Shown piece by piece: positions 6,654 to 14,741 of a stretch of DNA of 15,016 nt (position 1 is its first letter; each line of letters begins with the position of its first letter). This stretch comes from an uncultured Thalassospira sp. (lineage in GTDB: Bacteria > Pseudomonadota > Alphaproteobacteria > Rhodospirillales_A > Thalassospiraceae): the NCBI GenBank assembly GCA_946885765.1, contig CAMPHD010000037.1:1-15016 (forward strand), given 5' to 3'. Under the pieces are notes generated by a model. That model was given only the letters and a program-made list of their open reading frames with translations. It ran no database searches and was not told the origin of the DNA. Both the position numbers and the translations under genes were made by a program.

Positions 6654-7689
6654 TCTTTCGCTTCATGACCGGTTTGGAGCCATTCATCGTCGCAGGTTGT
6701 TGATCATATCTGTAATGGTTCTGGCGCTTTTTCTCAGTCTTGGTCTTGATCTGGCCGCGGGGCCAGCCGGGCTTGATATCGGCGATATTGTCGGAGGTAT
6801 TCTTGACCCGCAATCGCTGGCGCTCCGGCATCGGATCATTCTTTGGGAAGTCCGGCTGCCCGATGCGCTGATTGCGCTTGCGGTTGGTGCCGCATTGGGA
6901 TTGGCAGGGATCGAAACCCAGACCATTCTTGATAATCCGCTTGCCAGCCCCTTTACCCTTGGCGTGTCATCGGCTGCGGTTCTCGGGGCCAGCCTTGCAA
7001 TCGTGCTTGTTCCGGTTCTGCCCTTCCTGCCCGAAACCGCGATCTTGCCGGTGATGGCACTGCTTTTCGCGCTGGGATCTGGGATATTGATCCTGTTGAT
7101 TGTGCGTTGGAGCGGCGGCGCACGCGAGACCGTTGTTCTGTTCGGGATTGCATTGGTGTTCCTTTGCAATGCCCTGACCGCAGGGTTGCAATATCTGGCC
7201 AGTGCCGAAGCGGTTCAGCAGATCGTATTCTGGACCATCGGCAATCTGACCCGTGCCGGATGGCCTGAAGTCGGGCTGGTGACAGCGTGCTTCATGATTA
7301 TTCTACCCTTTTCCCTGCGACAGGTCTGGATCATGACCCTTCTGCGCGGCGGGGAATCCCATGCGCGTAGCATGGGGATCAATGTTGCCCGGCTTCGCAT
7401 GTGGGTGATCCTGCGCATTTCTGTTCTGGCGGCCTTTGCGGTTTGTTTCGTCGGGGCGATCGGTTTTATCGGGTTGGTCGGGCCGCATATTGCCCGCCTG
7501 CTTCTGGGCGAGGATCATCGTTTGCTGGTCCCGGGGTCGGCAATTTGCGGGGCATTGATCCTGTCGCTGGCGTCTTTCCTGTCCAAGGCGCTTGTGCCGG
7601 GTGTCATTATTCCGGTTGGCATTCTGACTGCCGTTGTTGGCGTGCCGGTCTTTCTGGGGCTTCTTGCCGGACGGAGGAAAACGATATGA
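6640..7689 (+). CDS. FecCD-family iron-chelate ABC transporter permease (349 aa)
   Basis: This is the inner-membrane permease of the FecCD/BtuC family, forming the translocation pathway with the binding protein and ATPase of the same operon. The hydrophobic pattern fits about nine to ten membrane helices, starting with LLIISVMVLALFLSLGL. The family signature is present at about 72-110 (RLPDALIALAVGAALGLAG, then NPLASPFTLGVSSAA), and the coupling segment for the ATPase is near the end (GFIGLVGPHIARLLLGEDHR). The usual LPR reads LPD here. ATG 6640 lies inside the previous gene and gives the normal N-terminus; the longer open frame from 6427 is only overlap with the upstream gene. Only one permease is encoded, unlike the FecC plus FecD pair of Escherichia coli, so a homodimer is expected. 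It overlaps the ATPase start by 4 bases. Confidence 0.9.
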   Translation: MAPADLSLHDRFGAIHRRRLLIISVMVLALFLSLGLDLAAGPAGLDIGDIVGGILDPQSLALRHRIILWEVRLPDALIALAVGAALGLAGIETQTILDNPLASPFTLGVSSAAVLGASLAIVLVPVLPFLPETAILPVMALLFALGSGILILLIVRWSGGARETVVLFGIALVFLCNALTAGLQYLASAEAVQQIVFWTIGNLTRAGWPEVGLVTACFMIILPFSLRQVWIMTLLRGGESHARSMGINVARLRMWVILRISVLAAFAVCFVGAIGFIGLVGPHIARLLLGEDHRLLVPGSAICGALILSLASFLSKALVPGVIIPVGILTAVVGVPVFLGLLAGRRKTI

Positions 7690-8483
7690 CGATCTTTTCT
7701 GCCACCGGTATTTCCGCATCCTATGGCCGGACCAGGATATTGCATGATGTCGATCTGCCTGAATTGCATGATGACGAGGTGTTGGGGCTTCTTGGCCCGA
7801 ATGCATCGGGTAAATCAACCCTGATGCGGTGTCTGACCGGCGAGAAGACCCACCATGGAAGGATCGTTCTAGATGGCAGCGATCGGGATGATATGGACGT
7901 TATGGCATGGCATCGCCGGGTGGCAACCATGCCGCAAACACCTCCTAATCCCAGCGTCCTGATGCCGACCGAACTGATGTGGAGTACGGCGCGCGCCCTT
8001 GATCTTGATTTTTCGGATCGCGAACTGGCTGATCGGATCGAGGATATCTTTAACCGGCTTGGGCTGGATGAATTTTCCCTGTCGCCGCTGCATGTTCTGT
8101 CGGGTGGCAAGCGACAGCTGGTCGGGCTTGCGCTTGCATTGCTGCGGGACCCCGATGTTTTGCTGCTTGATGAACCCACATCGGCACTTGATCTGCATTG
8201 GCGAATGGTGGTGCTCGATCTTGTGCGTGAACGATTGACTGAGCGCGGCGGGGTTGTGATTGCCGCCCTGCATGATCTTGATCTGGCGGCGCGTTATTGT
8301 GACAGGATTGTGTTGCTTGAAGCCGGTCAAATCGTTGCATCCGGCACGCCCGGGGAGGTATTGACCCCCGATAATCTGGCACGGGTCTATCATGTTGAAA
8401 CATCGGTTTCGCGCGATGAACAAGGCAGGCCTGTGGTGCAGGTGATACGGCCTATTCGTTCCAGTACACGGATGGCCCGATAA
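7686..8483 (+). CDS. Iron-chelate ABC transporter ATP-binding protein (265 aa)
   Basis: This is the cytoplasmic ATPase that powers the importer, of the FecE/FepC/BtuD type. Walker A is GPNASGKS at 37-44, the Q loop is near Gln84, the ABC signature LSGGKRQ is at 138-144, Walker B with the catalytic Glu is LLLDEP at 159-164, the D loop is SALD, and the switch His is in ALHDLDL near 196. All catalytic positions are intact. The start ATG overlaps the TGA of the permease (ATGA), with GGAGG at 7673-7677 eight bases upstream; this indicates translational coupling. The length is normal. A large hairpin follows directly after the stop, so this is the last gene of the iron operon. Confidence 0.92.
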   Translation: MTIFSATGISASYGRTRILHDVDLPELHDDEVLGLLGPNASGKSTLMRCLTGEKTHHGRIVLDGSDRDDMDVMAWHRRVATMPQTPPNPSVLMPTELMWSTARALDLDFSDRELADRIEDIFNRLGLDEFSLSPLHVLSGGKRQLVGLALALLRDPDVLLLDEPTSALDLHWRMVVLDLVRERLTERGGVVIAALHDLDLAARYCDRIVLLEAGQIVASGTPGEVLTPDNLARVYHVETSVSRDEQGRPVVQVIRPIRSSTRMAR

Positions 8484-8488
8484 CGGCA

Positions 8489-8533
8489 AATATGAAACGG
8501 CCCGGCTTTGCAATAGCCGGGCCGTTTCATATT
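8489..8533. terminator. Large bidirectional hairpin between convergent genes
   Basis: A perfect 19-bp stem (8489-8507 with 8515-8533) closes a 7-base loop. It lies 5 bases after the ATPase stop and 5 bases before the stop of the convergent exporter gene. The stem is A+T-rich at the base and G+C-rich at the top. Neither side has a long T run, but the A/T-rich foot of the stem may supply part of the U tract in both directions. Confidence 0.75.
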
Positions 8534-8538
8534 ACGTC

Positions 8539-10284
8539 TCAGGCGCAGTCCGACTTGTTATCGGTCCTGATGCCAAGTGATTGTGCTTCATGCAGGCGAC
8601 GATAGGTGCCATCGGCGGCAATCAGGGCATCATGGGTACCTTCTTCGGCAATGCCATCCTGCGTGATTACAACGATCCGGTCGGCATTGCGGATGGTGGC
8701 CAGACGATGTGCAATTACCAGTGTCGTGCGGCCTTCGGCCAGTTCATCAAGCGATTGCTGAATGGCGCGTTCGGTTTCGGTATCGAGTGCTGATGTTGCT
8801 TCGTCCAGAATAAGGATCGGCGGGTTTTTAAGGAAAATACGGGCGATTGCGACACGCTGTTTTTGCCCGCCCGAAAGTTTGACCCCGCGTTCACCGATCA
8901 CGGTATCAAGCCCGTCAGGCATGTCGGCGATCAGTTCTCGCAAACGGGCGCGATGGGCGGCGTCAATGATTTCATCCTCGGTGGCGTCAAGACGGCCATA
9001 GGCAATATTGTCACGCAATGTGCCGGCAAACAGGAAAACATCCTGCTGGACAATGCCGATCTGACGGCGAAGCGATTTCATTTTGATATCGCGAATATCG
9101 ATCCCGTCGATTGTGATCCTGCCCGCGGTCACATCATAAAAGCGTGGTACGAGCGAACAAAGCGTGGTTTTACCCGCACCGGATGGCCCGACAAAGGCAA
9201 CCGTTTCACCTGTTTTGATCGAAAGATTGATATCATTGAGTACGGTGCGTTCCGGGCTATAGCCAAAACCGACCTGATCAAATGCCACATTGCCGGAGAG
9301 GTTTTCGATATCACGCGCACCATCGCGATCGACAATATCGGGTTCGGTTGCCAGCAATGCCTGATAGTTTTTGAAACCGGCGATGCCCTTGGGATAGGTT
9401 TCGACAACAGCGGCGATCTTTTCGAGCGGTTGATAGAACACATTGACCAGCAGCAGGAAGCCGACAAACCCGCCAACTGTCAGCCCGCCGGTCACAACGA
9501 AATAGGTCCCCGTCACCAGAATGACGACCTGGACAATCCGCATGCCGAGGTAATTGATCGCAAGGCTGATCGCCATGATGCCATAGGCCTGCAATTTCAC
9601 ATGGCGATAAAGTTCATTATCCTTGTGAAACAGGGCGCGTTCGTGGTCCTCGTTAGCAAAGGCACGTACAACGCGTACGCCGCCGACATTTTCCTCGATC
9701 CGGGCATTGAAGGCACCGACACGGCCAAACTGGCTTTGCCAGTTGCGTGTCATTTCCCCGCCGAACCGGACGACCAGCCACATCACCAGCGGTGCAATCG
9801 TCATTGCAATCAGCGCCAGTTCGCTATGCACGGTAAACATCAGGATCAGCGCCCCGATAAAGGTCATGACCGCGACAAACAGGTCTTCGGGGCCGTGGTG
9901 GGCGACCTCGCCGATTTCTTCCAGGTCCTTGGTGATGCGTGCCACCAGATGGCCGGTTTTCTGGTTGTCGTAAAAGCGGAAGGAAAGCTTTTGCAAATGG
10001 TCGAATGCGCGTTTGCGCATTTCGGTTTCGATCGTGATACCCAGAACATGACCCCAATAGGTGACGACGGCCATCAAGCCGGTATTGGCAAGATAGACCA
10101 GAAGCAATCCGACAGCCGCCAACCCAATCAGCAGCCAGTCCTGTTTGGGTAACAGCACATCGACAAAACCGGCAACCGCAACCGGAAAGCCAAGGGACAA
10201 AATACCCGACAGGACAGCCGACCCGAAATCGAGCATGAAGAGCCGTTTATGCGGCAGATAGTAGGAAAAGAATTCTTTGAGCAT
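8539..10284 (-). CDS. MsbA-type ABC exporter half-transporter (581 aa)
   Basis: This is a fused membrane and ATPase subunit of the exporter class, expected to work as a homodimer in the inner membrane. Residues about 15-300 are the six-helix transmembrane domain, with the exporter coupling motif RKRAFDHLQKLSFRFYD. The nucleotide-binding domain has Walker A GPSGAGKT (366-373), the Q loop in IVQQDVFLF, signature LSGGQKQR (470-477), Walker B ILILDEA (490-496) and the switch His in VIAHRLAT (526). All catalytic residues are present. I chose ATG at 10284-10282, which gives the usual N-terminus (MLKEFFSYYLPHKR); no clear Shine-Dalgarno is visible, and an in-frame TTG at 10368 would add 28 unlikely residues. 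It converges on the iron operon and lies behind the LysR gene. Lipid, drug or siderophore export are all possible; nothing in the sequence fixes the substrate. Confidence 0.88.
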   Translation of the reverse strand: MLKEFFSYYLPHKRLFMLDFGSAVLSGILSLGFPVAVAGFVDVLLPKQDWLLIGLAAVGLLLVYLANTGLMAVVTYWGHVLGITIETEMRKRAFDHLQKLSFRFYDNQKTGHLVARITKDLEEIGEVAHHGPEDLFVAVMTFIGALILMFTVHSELALIAMTIAPLVMWLVVRFGGEMTRNWQSQFGRVGAFNARIEENVGGVRVVRAFANEDHERALFHKDNELYRHVKLQAYGIMAISLAINYLGMRIVQVVILVTGTYFVVTGGLTVGGFVGFLLLVNVFYQPLEKIAAVVETYPKGIAGFKNYQALLATEPDIVDRDGARDIENLSGNVAFDQVGFGYSPERTVLNDINLSIKTGETVAFVGPSGAGKTTLCSLVPRFYDVTAGRITIDGIDIRDIKMKSLRRQIGIVQQDVFLFAGTLRDNIAYGRLDATEDEIIDAAHRARLRELIADMPDGLDTVIGERGVKLSGGQKQRVAIARIFLKNPPILILDEATSALDTETERAIQQSLDELAEGRTTLVIAHRLATIRNADRIVVITQDGIAEEGTHDALIAADGTYRRLHEAQSLGIRTDNKSDCA

Positions 10285-10473
10285 GGGCGGATCCGGTGGC
10301 AAAGGGGCGATCACAGCGTCAGAGCAGCTACGAACACATGAAATAACGAAATTGATTACTATTAGCAATTGGCGTGATGCGAATTTTAACTGTTATCGGA
10401 CAGGGTTGCTGGATGATCGTGATCGGGCCGGGTATTCTGATTGGGATGATCAAGGCCCGGGATGGGTAACATT
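10285..10473. promoter_or_regulatory. Upstream region of the ABC exporter gene
   Basis: This 189-base gap should hold the minus-strand promoter of the exporter. The part near 10350-10390 is A+T-rich and includes an imperfect dyad, AATTG at 10350-10354 with CAATT at 10366-10370. I see no confident -35/-10 pair or Fur-like site here. Confidence 0.3.
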
Positions 10474-11388
10474 TCAGGGTTGATCAAAGCCGACGGTTGA
10501 CCCTTCGAGCAATTTTCGGTGCAGGAAGTCGATAAATATCCTGACTTTTGCCGAAAGATTGTGGCGTTCGGGGTAGACGGCATAGATGTCCGCATCAATT
10601 TGTGCGTATTGAGGGAGCACAAGTCGCAACCTGTCAGCTTTGACATGTCGGGCGATATCCCATTCGGAACGCATCATGATACCGTGGCCGGCAAGAACCC
10701 AGTTCAGGGCGATTTCGCCATCGTTGCTGCTGAGCGTGCCGTGAACCCTGATGGTTTCTGATTCCTGCCCGCGTTGCAGCTTCCACAAATCATAACTTTC
10801 GTTGTACTGACGCAGGATAATGCAGTTATGTGCGGAAAGGTCCGAGAGGCGTTTCGGCGTGCCGTGTCGTTCAAGATAGCCAGGGGCCGCACATAAAAAC
10901 CGCCTGTTGCGGAGCAGTTTGCGTGCACGTAGCCGGGAATTGGGCATTCCCCCGAACCGGATTGTCAGATCAAGACCTTCTTCCACCATGTTCAGTGGCG
11001 CGTCACTCAGCACCAGCTGAACTTCCACTTCAGGATAGAGGTGGGAGAATTCCGATATTACCGGCGCGACATATTCACGCCCGAAGCCAAAAGTTGCATT
11101 GATACGCAATAGTCCGCTGGGCGTTTCGCGCGCATCGGAAACGCGTTGTTCCAGTTCTTCGATATCACGCATGATCTGGATTGCGCTTTGGAAATAGGCC
11201 TCGCCTTCGCTGGTGAGGCTGATGCGGCGCGTTGTGCGGTTCATCAACCTTACACCAAGCCTGTCTTCGAGCTTAGCCAGACGTTTGCTGACTGCTGGTG
11301 GGGACAGGTTAAGTTCAAGAGCGGCCGCGGATAAATTTCCTTTCCGTGCCAACAGGACGAAAAAACCCAGATCGCTATCGGTTGTCAT
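10474..11388 (-). CDS. LysR-family transcriptional regulator (304 aa)
   Basis: This is a LysR-type regulator, divergent from the tricarboxylate-type transporter genes and therefore their likely controller. The N-terminal winged helix-turn-helix covers about 5-65 (FVLLARKGNLSAAALELNLS, then PPAVSKRLAKLEDRLGVRLM and the typical RTTRRISLTSEGE). The linker helix follows. The effector-binding domain fills about 90-300, starting with LLRINATFGFGREYVAPVI. Two ATG codons are possible. I prefer 11388-11386 because AGAGG (11395-11399 on the minus strand) lies six bases upstream; the ATG at 11406 would add MSQRLI. The inducer is probably the transported carboxylate, by analogy with other divergent LysR-transporter pairs. 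Confidence 0.9.
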   Translation of the reverse strand: MTTDSDLGFFVLLARKGNLSAAALELNLSPPAVSKRLAKLEDRLGVRLMNRTTRRISLTSEGEAYFQSAIQIMRDIEELEQRVSDARETPSGLLRINATFGFGREYVAPVISEFSHLYPEVEVQLVLSDAPLNMVEEGLDLTIRFGGMPNSRLRARKLLRNRRFLCAAPGYLERHGTPKRLSDLSAHNCIILRQYNESYDLWKLQRGQESETIRVHGTLSSNDGEIALNWVLAGHGIMMRSEWDIARHVKADRLRLVLPQYAQIDADIYAVYPERHNLSAKVRIFIDFLHRKLLEGSTVGFDQP

Positions 11389-11394
11389 TATTAA

Positions 11395-11399
11395 CCTCT
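11395..11399 (-). promoter_or_regulatory. Ribosome binding site deciding the lysR start
   Basis: Minus-strand AGAGG sits six bases before ATG 11388-11386 and lies inside the extra codons that the ATG at 11406 would use. This favours the shorter protein. Confidence 0.6.
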
Positions 11400-11418
11400 G
11401 CGACATAATGAAATTAGA

Positions 11419-11438
11419 AATCAGAAATTATACTGATT
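11419..11438. promoter_or_regulatory. LysR operator-like dyad overlapping a TATAAT box
   Basis: AATCAG (11419-11424) and CTGATT (11433-11438) are perfect inverted arms 8 bases apart. Between them, on the minus strand, lies a perfect -10 hexamer TATAAT (11427-11432). This would start the lysR transcript about 30 bases before its ATG. A clear -35 is not seen. The arrangement suggests autoregulation by LysR binding over its own promoter. Confidence 0.45.
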
Positions 11439-11494
11439 GAATAAAAAATCTACACTTCATGTGTCTGTCGGGCAATTCATTGAACAACAAAGCA

Positions 11495-11514
11495 GCTTGC
11501 GTCCTACAGCAAGC
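11495..11514. promoter_or_regulatory. Second dyad in the lysR-tctC intergenic region
   Basis: GCTTGC (11495-11500) and GCAAGC (11509-11514) are perfect inverted arms around 8 bases, the same spacing as the dyad at 11419-11438 though with different arms. It could be a second regulator site or the upstream part of the transporter promoter. Binding is not shown. Confidence 0.35.
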
Positions 11515-11588
11515 ATGGCAACGTCCGGTTCAGATATCAGGGAAAATACCGGAATGCTAACAGGGAACTTCCTGTTTTGCCTTTCGGG

Positions 11589-11612
11589 CACCGGTTCAGA
11601 GAAAAACCGGTG
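11589..11612 (+). promoter_or_regulatory. Leader hairpin just upstream of the tctC ribosome binding site
   Basis: CACCGGTT (11589-11596) and AACCGGTG (11605-11612) pair perfectly over 8 bp around an 8-base loop. The hairpin ends 13 bases before GGGAGG (11626-11631), the Shine-Dalgarno of tctC. No T run follows, so it is not a simple terminator. It probably lies in the 5' leader and may affect stability or translation. Confidence 0.45.
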
Positions 11613-11638
11613 ATCCACACCATACGGGAGGAATATCA

Positions 11639-12586
11639 ATGCGTAAGTTTGCTATTGCGGCTGCGGTTGCGGCATCATTCTTTGTCACCCCGGCCTTTGC
11701 AGAATATCCGGAAAAAACGATCAACTATATCATTGCGTTCAATGCGGGTGGTGAGTCCGACATTTCCGCGCGTTTTCAGCAACCTTTCTTTGAAAAACTG
11801 ACCGGTCAGCAGGCCGTAATCCAGTATATGGCCGGTGCTGGCGGGGCGCAGGCCTGGTCGCAGCTTAACGGTATGGAAGCCGACGGCTATACGATCATGG
11901 GCACCAATCTGCCGCACACGATCCTGCAGCCCATGGAAAAGGATGTCGGATATGAAACCGATGACCTGACGCATGTCTATTTCTTCCACTATACTCCAGA
12001 TGCGGTTTTTGTCCCGGCTGACAGCGAGTTTCAGGATCTTCAGCAGCTGATTGAGCATGCCAAGGCCAATCCAGGAGTTGTGACATTCTCCGGTTCGGGC
12101 TCGAATTCCTCGAATCACATTGCCAAGGAACAGTTCGACGAACTGGCTGGTGTAACCACCACCTATGTTCCGTTCAGCGGTACCGGTCCGGCCGTGACAG
12201 CGATCCTGGGCAGCCAGACGACTGCCGGTTTCAACTATGTTACGTCGGGCGTGAACAATAGCGAGGGCATGCGCATGCTTGCCGTTGCCTCGGATGAACG
12301 TGTGAAGGCATTTCCGGATGTCCCGACTTTCAAGGAACTTGGTATCGATCTTGTGGGCGGTGCTTATCGCGGTATTGCTGTTCCTGCCTCGACCCCGGAA
12401 GATATTCGCAAGAAACTTTCCGATATCATCAGCGAGATCAACGCAGACCCGGCATTCATCAAACAGATGGAAGAAGCCGGTTTCGTGCTGACCGATATCT
12501 CCTATGAGGACATGCCGGAATTCATGGCCGAGAAGAAGGCCGAATACCGTGCAATTGGCGAAAAGCTTGGTATTGCCAATCGCTAA
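11639..12586 (+). CDS. TctC-type periplasmic binding protein of a tripartite tricarboxylate transporter (315 aa)
   Basis: This is a Bug/TctC-family binding protein, which captures a carboxylate in the periplasm for the TctA/TctB membrane subunits. Residues 1-21 are a signal peptide (AVAASFFVTPAFA before EYPEKTI). Family segments follow in order: FNAGGESDISARF (first ligand loop), GAGGAQAWSQL, SGSGSNSSNHIAKEQF, PFSGTGPAVTAILGSQ and the very typical FPDVPTFKELG near residue 230. The length is normal. ATG 11639 is well supported by GGGAGG at 11626-11631, seven bases upstream. It is followed after 34 bases by the fused permease gene and is divergent from lysR. The ligand is inferred from the downstream dehydrogenase to be tartrate, malate or a related acid. 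Confidence 0.9.
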   Translation: MRKFAIAAAVAASFFVTPAFAEYPEKTINYIIAFNAGGESDISARFQQPFFEKLTGQQAVIQYMAGAGGAQAWSQLNGMEADGYTIMGTNLPHTILQPMEKDVGYETDDLTHVYFFHYTPDAVFVPADSEFQDLQQLIEHAKANPGVVTFSGSGSNSSNHIAKEQFDELAGVTTTYVPFSGTGPAVTAILGSQTTAGFNYVTSGVNNSEGMRMLAVASDERVKAFPDVPTFKELGIDLVGGAYRGIAVPASTPEDIRKKLSDIISEINADPAFIKQMEEAGFVLTDISYEDMPEFMAEKKAEYRAIGEKLGIANR

Positions 12587-12620
12587 TCCGTAATCGGAAG
12601 GGAAAGGAAGGTCCATCGCC

Positions 12621-14690
12621 ATGGAATTGCTTGGCTATTTTCTCAGCGCGTTGACGCCGCTTAATATCCTGATGGCGCTTGGCGGCGTTGTTCTTGGTAC
12701 CATTATTGGTGCCTTGCCGGGATTGTCGGCAACCATGGCGGTGGCCGTTCTGGTCCCGTTTACTTTCACAATGGACCCGGCGACCGGGTTGATTGCGCTC
12801 GGTGCGATCTATACCGGTGCCATCTATGGCGGTGCCTTCGCCGCCATTCTGGTCAATACACCGGGCACCCCGTCTGCGATTGCAACAACCTTTGACGGCT
12901 TCCCGATGGCAAAGCGTGGTGATGGCAACCTTGCCATAACTCTTGCAACGCTTGCCTCGGTCTTTGGAGGTCTGGTTGGCGGGATATTCTTGCTGTTGCT
13001 GTCGCCGCCATTGGCCAAGGTGGCGCTGGCGTTCGGCCCGCCGGAATATTTCTGGCTGGCAATATTTGGCCTGACCCTGATTTCGGCGTTATCGGTTGGC
13101 AATACGCTTAAGGGGCTTATCGGTGGCTGTATCGGTTTGATGCTGGCCATGGTTGGCGTGGCTGTTGTCGGAGGCGATATCCGCTTTACGATGGATACCC
13201 AGATGCTTTTGGGCGGGTTCGATATCGTTTCCGCACTGATCGGCCTGTATTGCATTCCGGTTCTGATTGATCTGGTGGCAACACCCGATCCGCATCTGAA
13301 AGTGGAGCAGGGGAACCGTGGCATTCGTTTGTTCGAAGCGTTCGGCATTGCATGGAAAAGCAAGTTCAACGTCATTCGCAGTTCCGTTATCGGAACCATT
13401 ATCGGTATCTTGCCGGGTGCCGGTGGATCGATAGCAGGGCTGGTTTCCTATTCCGAGGCGCGCCGTTCGTCGAAAACGCCGGAAGAATTCGGTAACGGGG
13501 CACCGGACGGGATTATCGCGACTGAATCGGCAAACAACGCCACAGTGGGCGGCGGATTTATTCCCACGCTGGTGCTGGGTATCCCCGGTACCCCACCCGA
13601 TGCGGTGATCCTTGGTGCATTGCTGGTACAGGGTATCAAGATCGGCCCAACCCTTTTCGCGCAGCAGGGTGAGATTGTTTACACCTTTATCTTCGGGCTG
13701 CTGATTGCAACCGCACTGATGTTGCCCGCAGGGCTTTTGATCGGGCGGTATGCCTATAAATCGATTGCCTCGATCCCCAAGACCGTTCTGGTTCCGACCA
13801 TCGCCTTTCTGACGGTCGTTGGCAGCTTTGCCATACACAGCAACCTGCATGACGTTCAGATGATGCTGGTGCTGGGTGTCATTGGCTGGATTTTGAACCG
13901 GTACGGTTTTGCACCTTCGCCCATCGTGCTGGGCCTTGTGCTGGGACAGATTGCCGAACAGGGGTTTGTTCAGTCCTATCTGATCGGGAATGCAACCAGC
14001 AATATTGCAGGCATGTTCTTTGGCCGTCCGATCAGCCTTGCTATCGTTGCATTGGCGGCTTTCACGCTGCTTTACCCGGTGCTGTTTGGCAATCGCAAGG
14101 AGAAAGCCCGCAAGCGCGCGGTTGCTGCGGCAAAAAATTATGCCGAAACGGACGGTGAGACGGCAAAAGCCGATGAAGCAACCCTGTCGGAGCCTGTGAT
14201 CAATCCGATGGCACATCTGAAAGGTGTCATCGCAAAGCCACGCGATACCGCAGGTATGGGGATTGTTGTTCTGTTGGTGCTGATGGCTGTTTGGGCCATC
14301 ACGCAGACATCGGAAATGTCCCCGTTGGGCTCAGTATTCCCGATAACGATCTGTGTCGCACTGATTGTGTTTTCGGGTGTCCTTTTTGCCATGAACCTGT
14401 TGCGTAAACCCGCAGGTGTAAAGAGCGGAGAACAGGCTGGTGAATCGGTTTCGCGGCGCATTGCCCTGATTGTTGTGATGGGCTTTTGGGTCGTGGCTAT
14501 ACCGCTGACCGGTTTCTGGGTTGCGGCCATTCTGGCCTTCCTGTCGCTGGCCAGAGTGTCCTGTTACGAAGATATGCCAGTCAAACGCATTATCGTCGAA
14601 ACACTCGCCGGATTTGCAATCGTGACTGGCCTGTATTGGCTGATGGCGGATGTCTTGCTGATCCGCATGCCATCGGGATTGCTGTTCTAG
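12621..14690 (+). CDS. TctA-TctB fusion, membrane subunits of a tripartite tricarboxylate transporter (689 aa)
   Basis: Residues 1 to about 490 are a complete TctA-family large membrane subunit, with its two repeated signatures GALPGLSATMAVAVLVPF near 30-47 and GILPGAGGSIAGLVSY near 260-275, and the segment TPGTPSAIATTFDGFPMAKRG. A charged linker (about 491-540, rich in Lys, Glu and Ala) connects to a TctB-like small subunit (about 541-689) with four hydrophobic segments. In the usual operon TctB is a separate protein of about 150 residues, placed between TctC and TctA. No stop or ribosome binding site lies at the junction, so the fusion is read directly. The start ATG 12621 is preceded by AGGAAGG at 12605-12611. 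Transport would be cation-driven, with TctC as the feeding protein. Confidence 0.9.
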   Translation: MELLGYFLSALTPLNILMALGGVVLGTIIGALPGLSATMAVAVLVPFTFTMDPATGLIALGAIYTGAIYGGAFAAILVNTPGTPSAIATTFDGFPMAKRGDGNLAITLATLASVFGGLVGGIFLLLLSPPLAKVALAFGPPEYFWLAIFGLTLISALSVGNTLKGLIGGCIGLMLAMVGVAVVGGDIRFTMDTQMLLGGFDIVSALIGLYCIPVLIDLVATPDPHLKVEQGNRGIRLFEAFGIAWKSKFNVIRSSVIGTIIGILPGAGGSIAGLVSYSEARRSSKTPEEFGNGAPDGIIATESANNATVGGGFIPTLVLGIPGTPPDAVILGALLVQGIKIGPTLFAQQGEIVYTFIFGLLIATALMLPAGLLIGRYAYKSIASIPKTVLVPTIAFLTVVGSFAIHSNLHDVQMMLVLGVIGWILNRYGFAPSPIVLGLVLGQIAEQGFVQSYLIGNATSNIAGMFFGRPISLAIVALAAFTLLYPVLFGNRKEKARKRAVAAAKNYAETDGETAKADEATLSEPVINPMAHLKGVIAKPRDTAGMGIVVLLVLMAVWAITQTSEMSPLGSVFPITICVALIVFSGVLFAMNLLRKPAGVKSGEQAGESVSRRIALIVVMGFWVVAIPLTGFWVAAILAFLSLARVSCYEDMPVKRIIVETLAGFAIVTGLYWLMADVLLIRMPSGLLF

Positions 14691-14741
14691 GGGCATGTGA
14701 GCCTGAATTTTCAAAGTTAACTGCTAACCAAGAGACTGATC

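Noticed and set aside
8863..10152. Plus-strand ORF of 429 codons
   Set aside because: It lies wholly antisense to the ABC exporter, which has every catalytic motif intact. It is a product of G+C-rich codon bias.
10447..10486. Inverted repeat TGATCAA/TTGATCA near the lysR stop as terminator
   Set aside because: Each arm contains the self-complementary TGATCA, so the repeat has little meaning, and no T run follows on the minus strand.
11675..12622. Minus-strand ORF of 315 codons mirroring tctC
   Set aside because: It has the same length as tctC by chance, with no recognisable domain, and is rich in Arg, His and Ile as expected for a shadow frame.
13089..14216. Minus-strand ORF of 375 codons inside the TctA-TctB gene
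   Set aside because: It is antisense to strongly conserved transporter sequence; its His/Gln/Asn-rich composition is typical of shadows.
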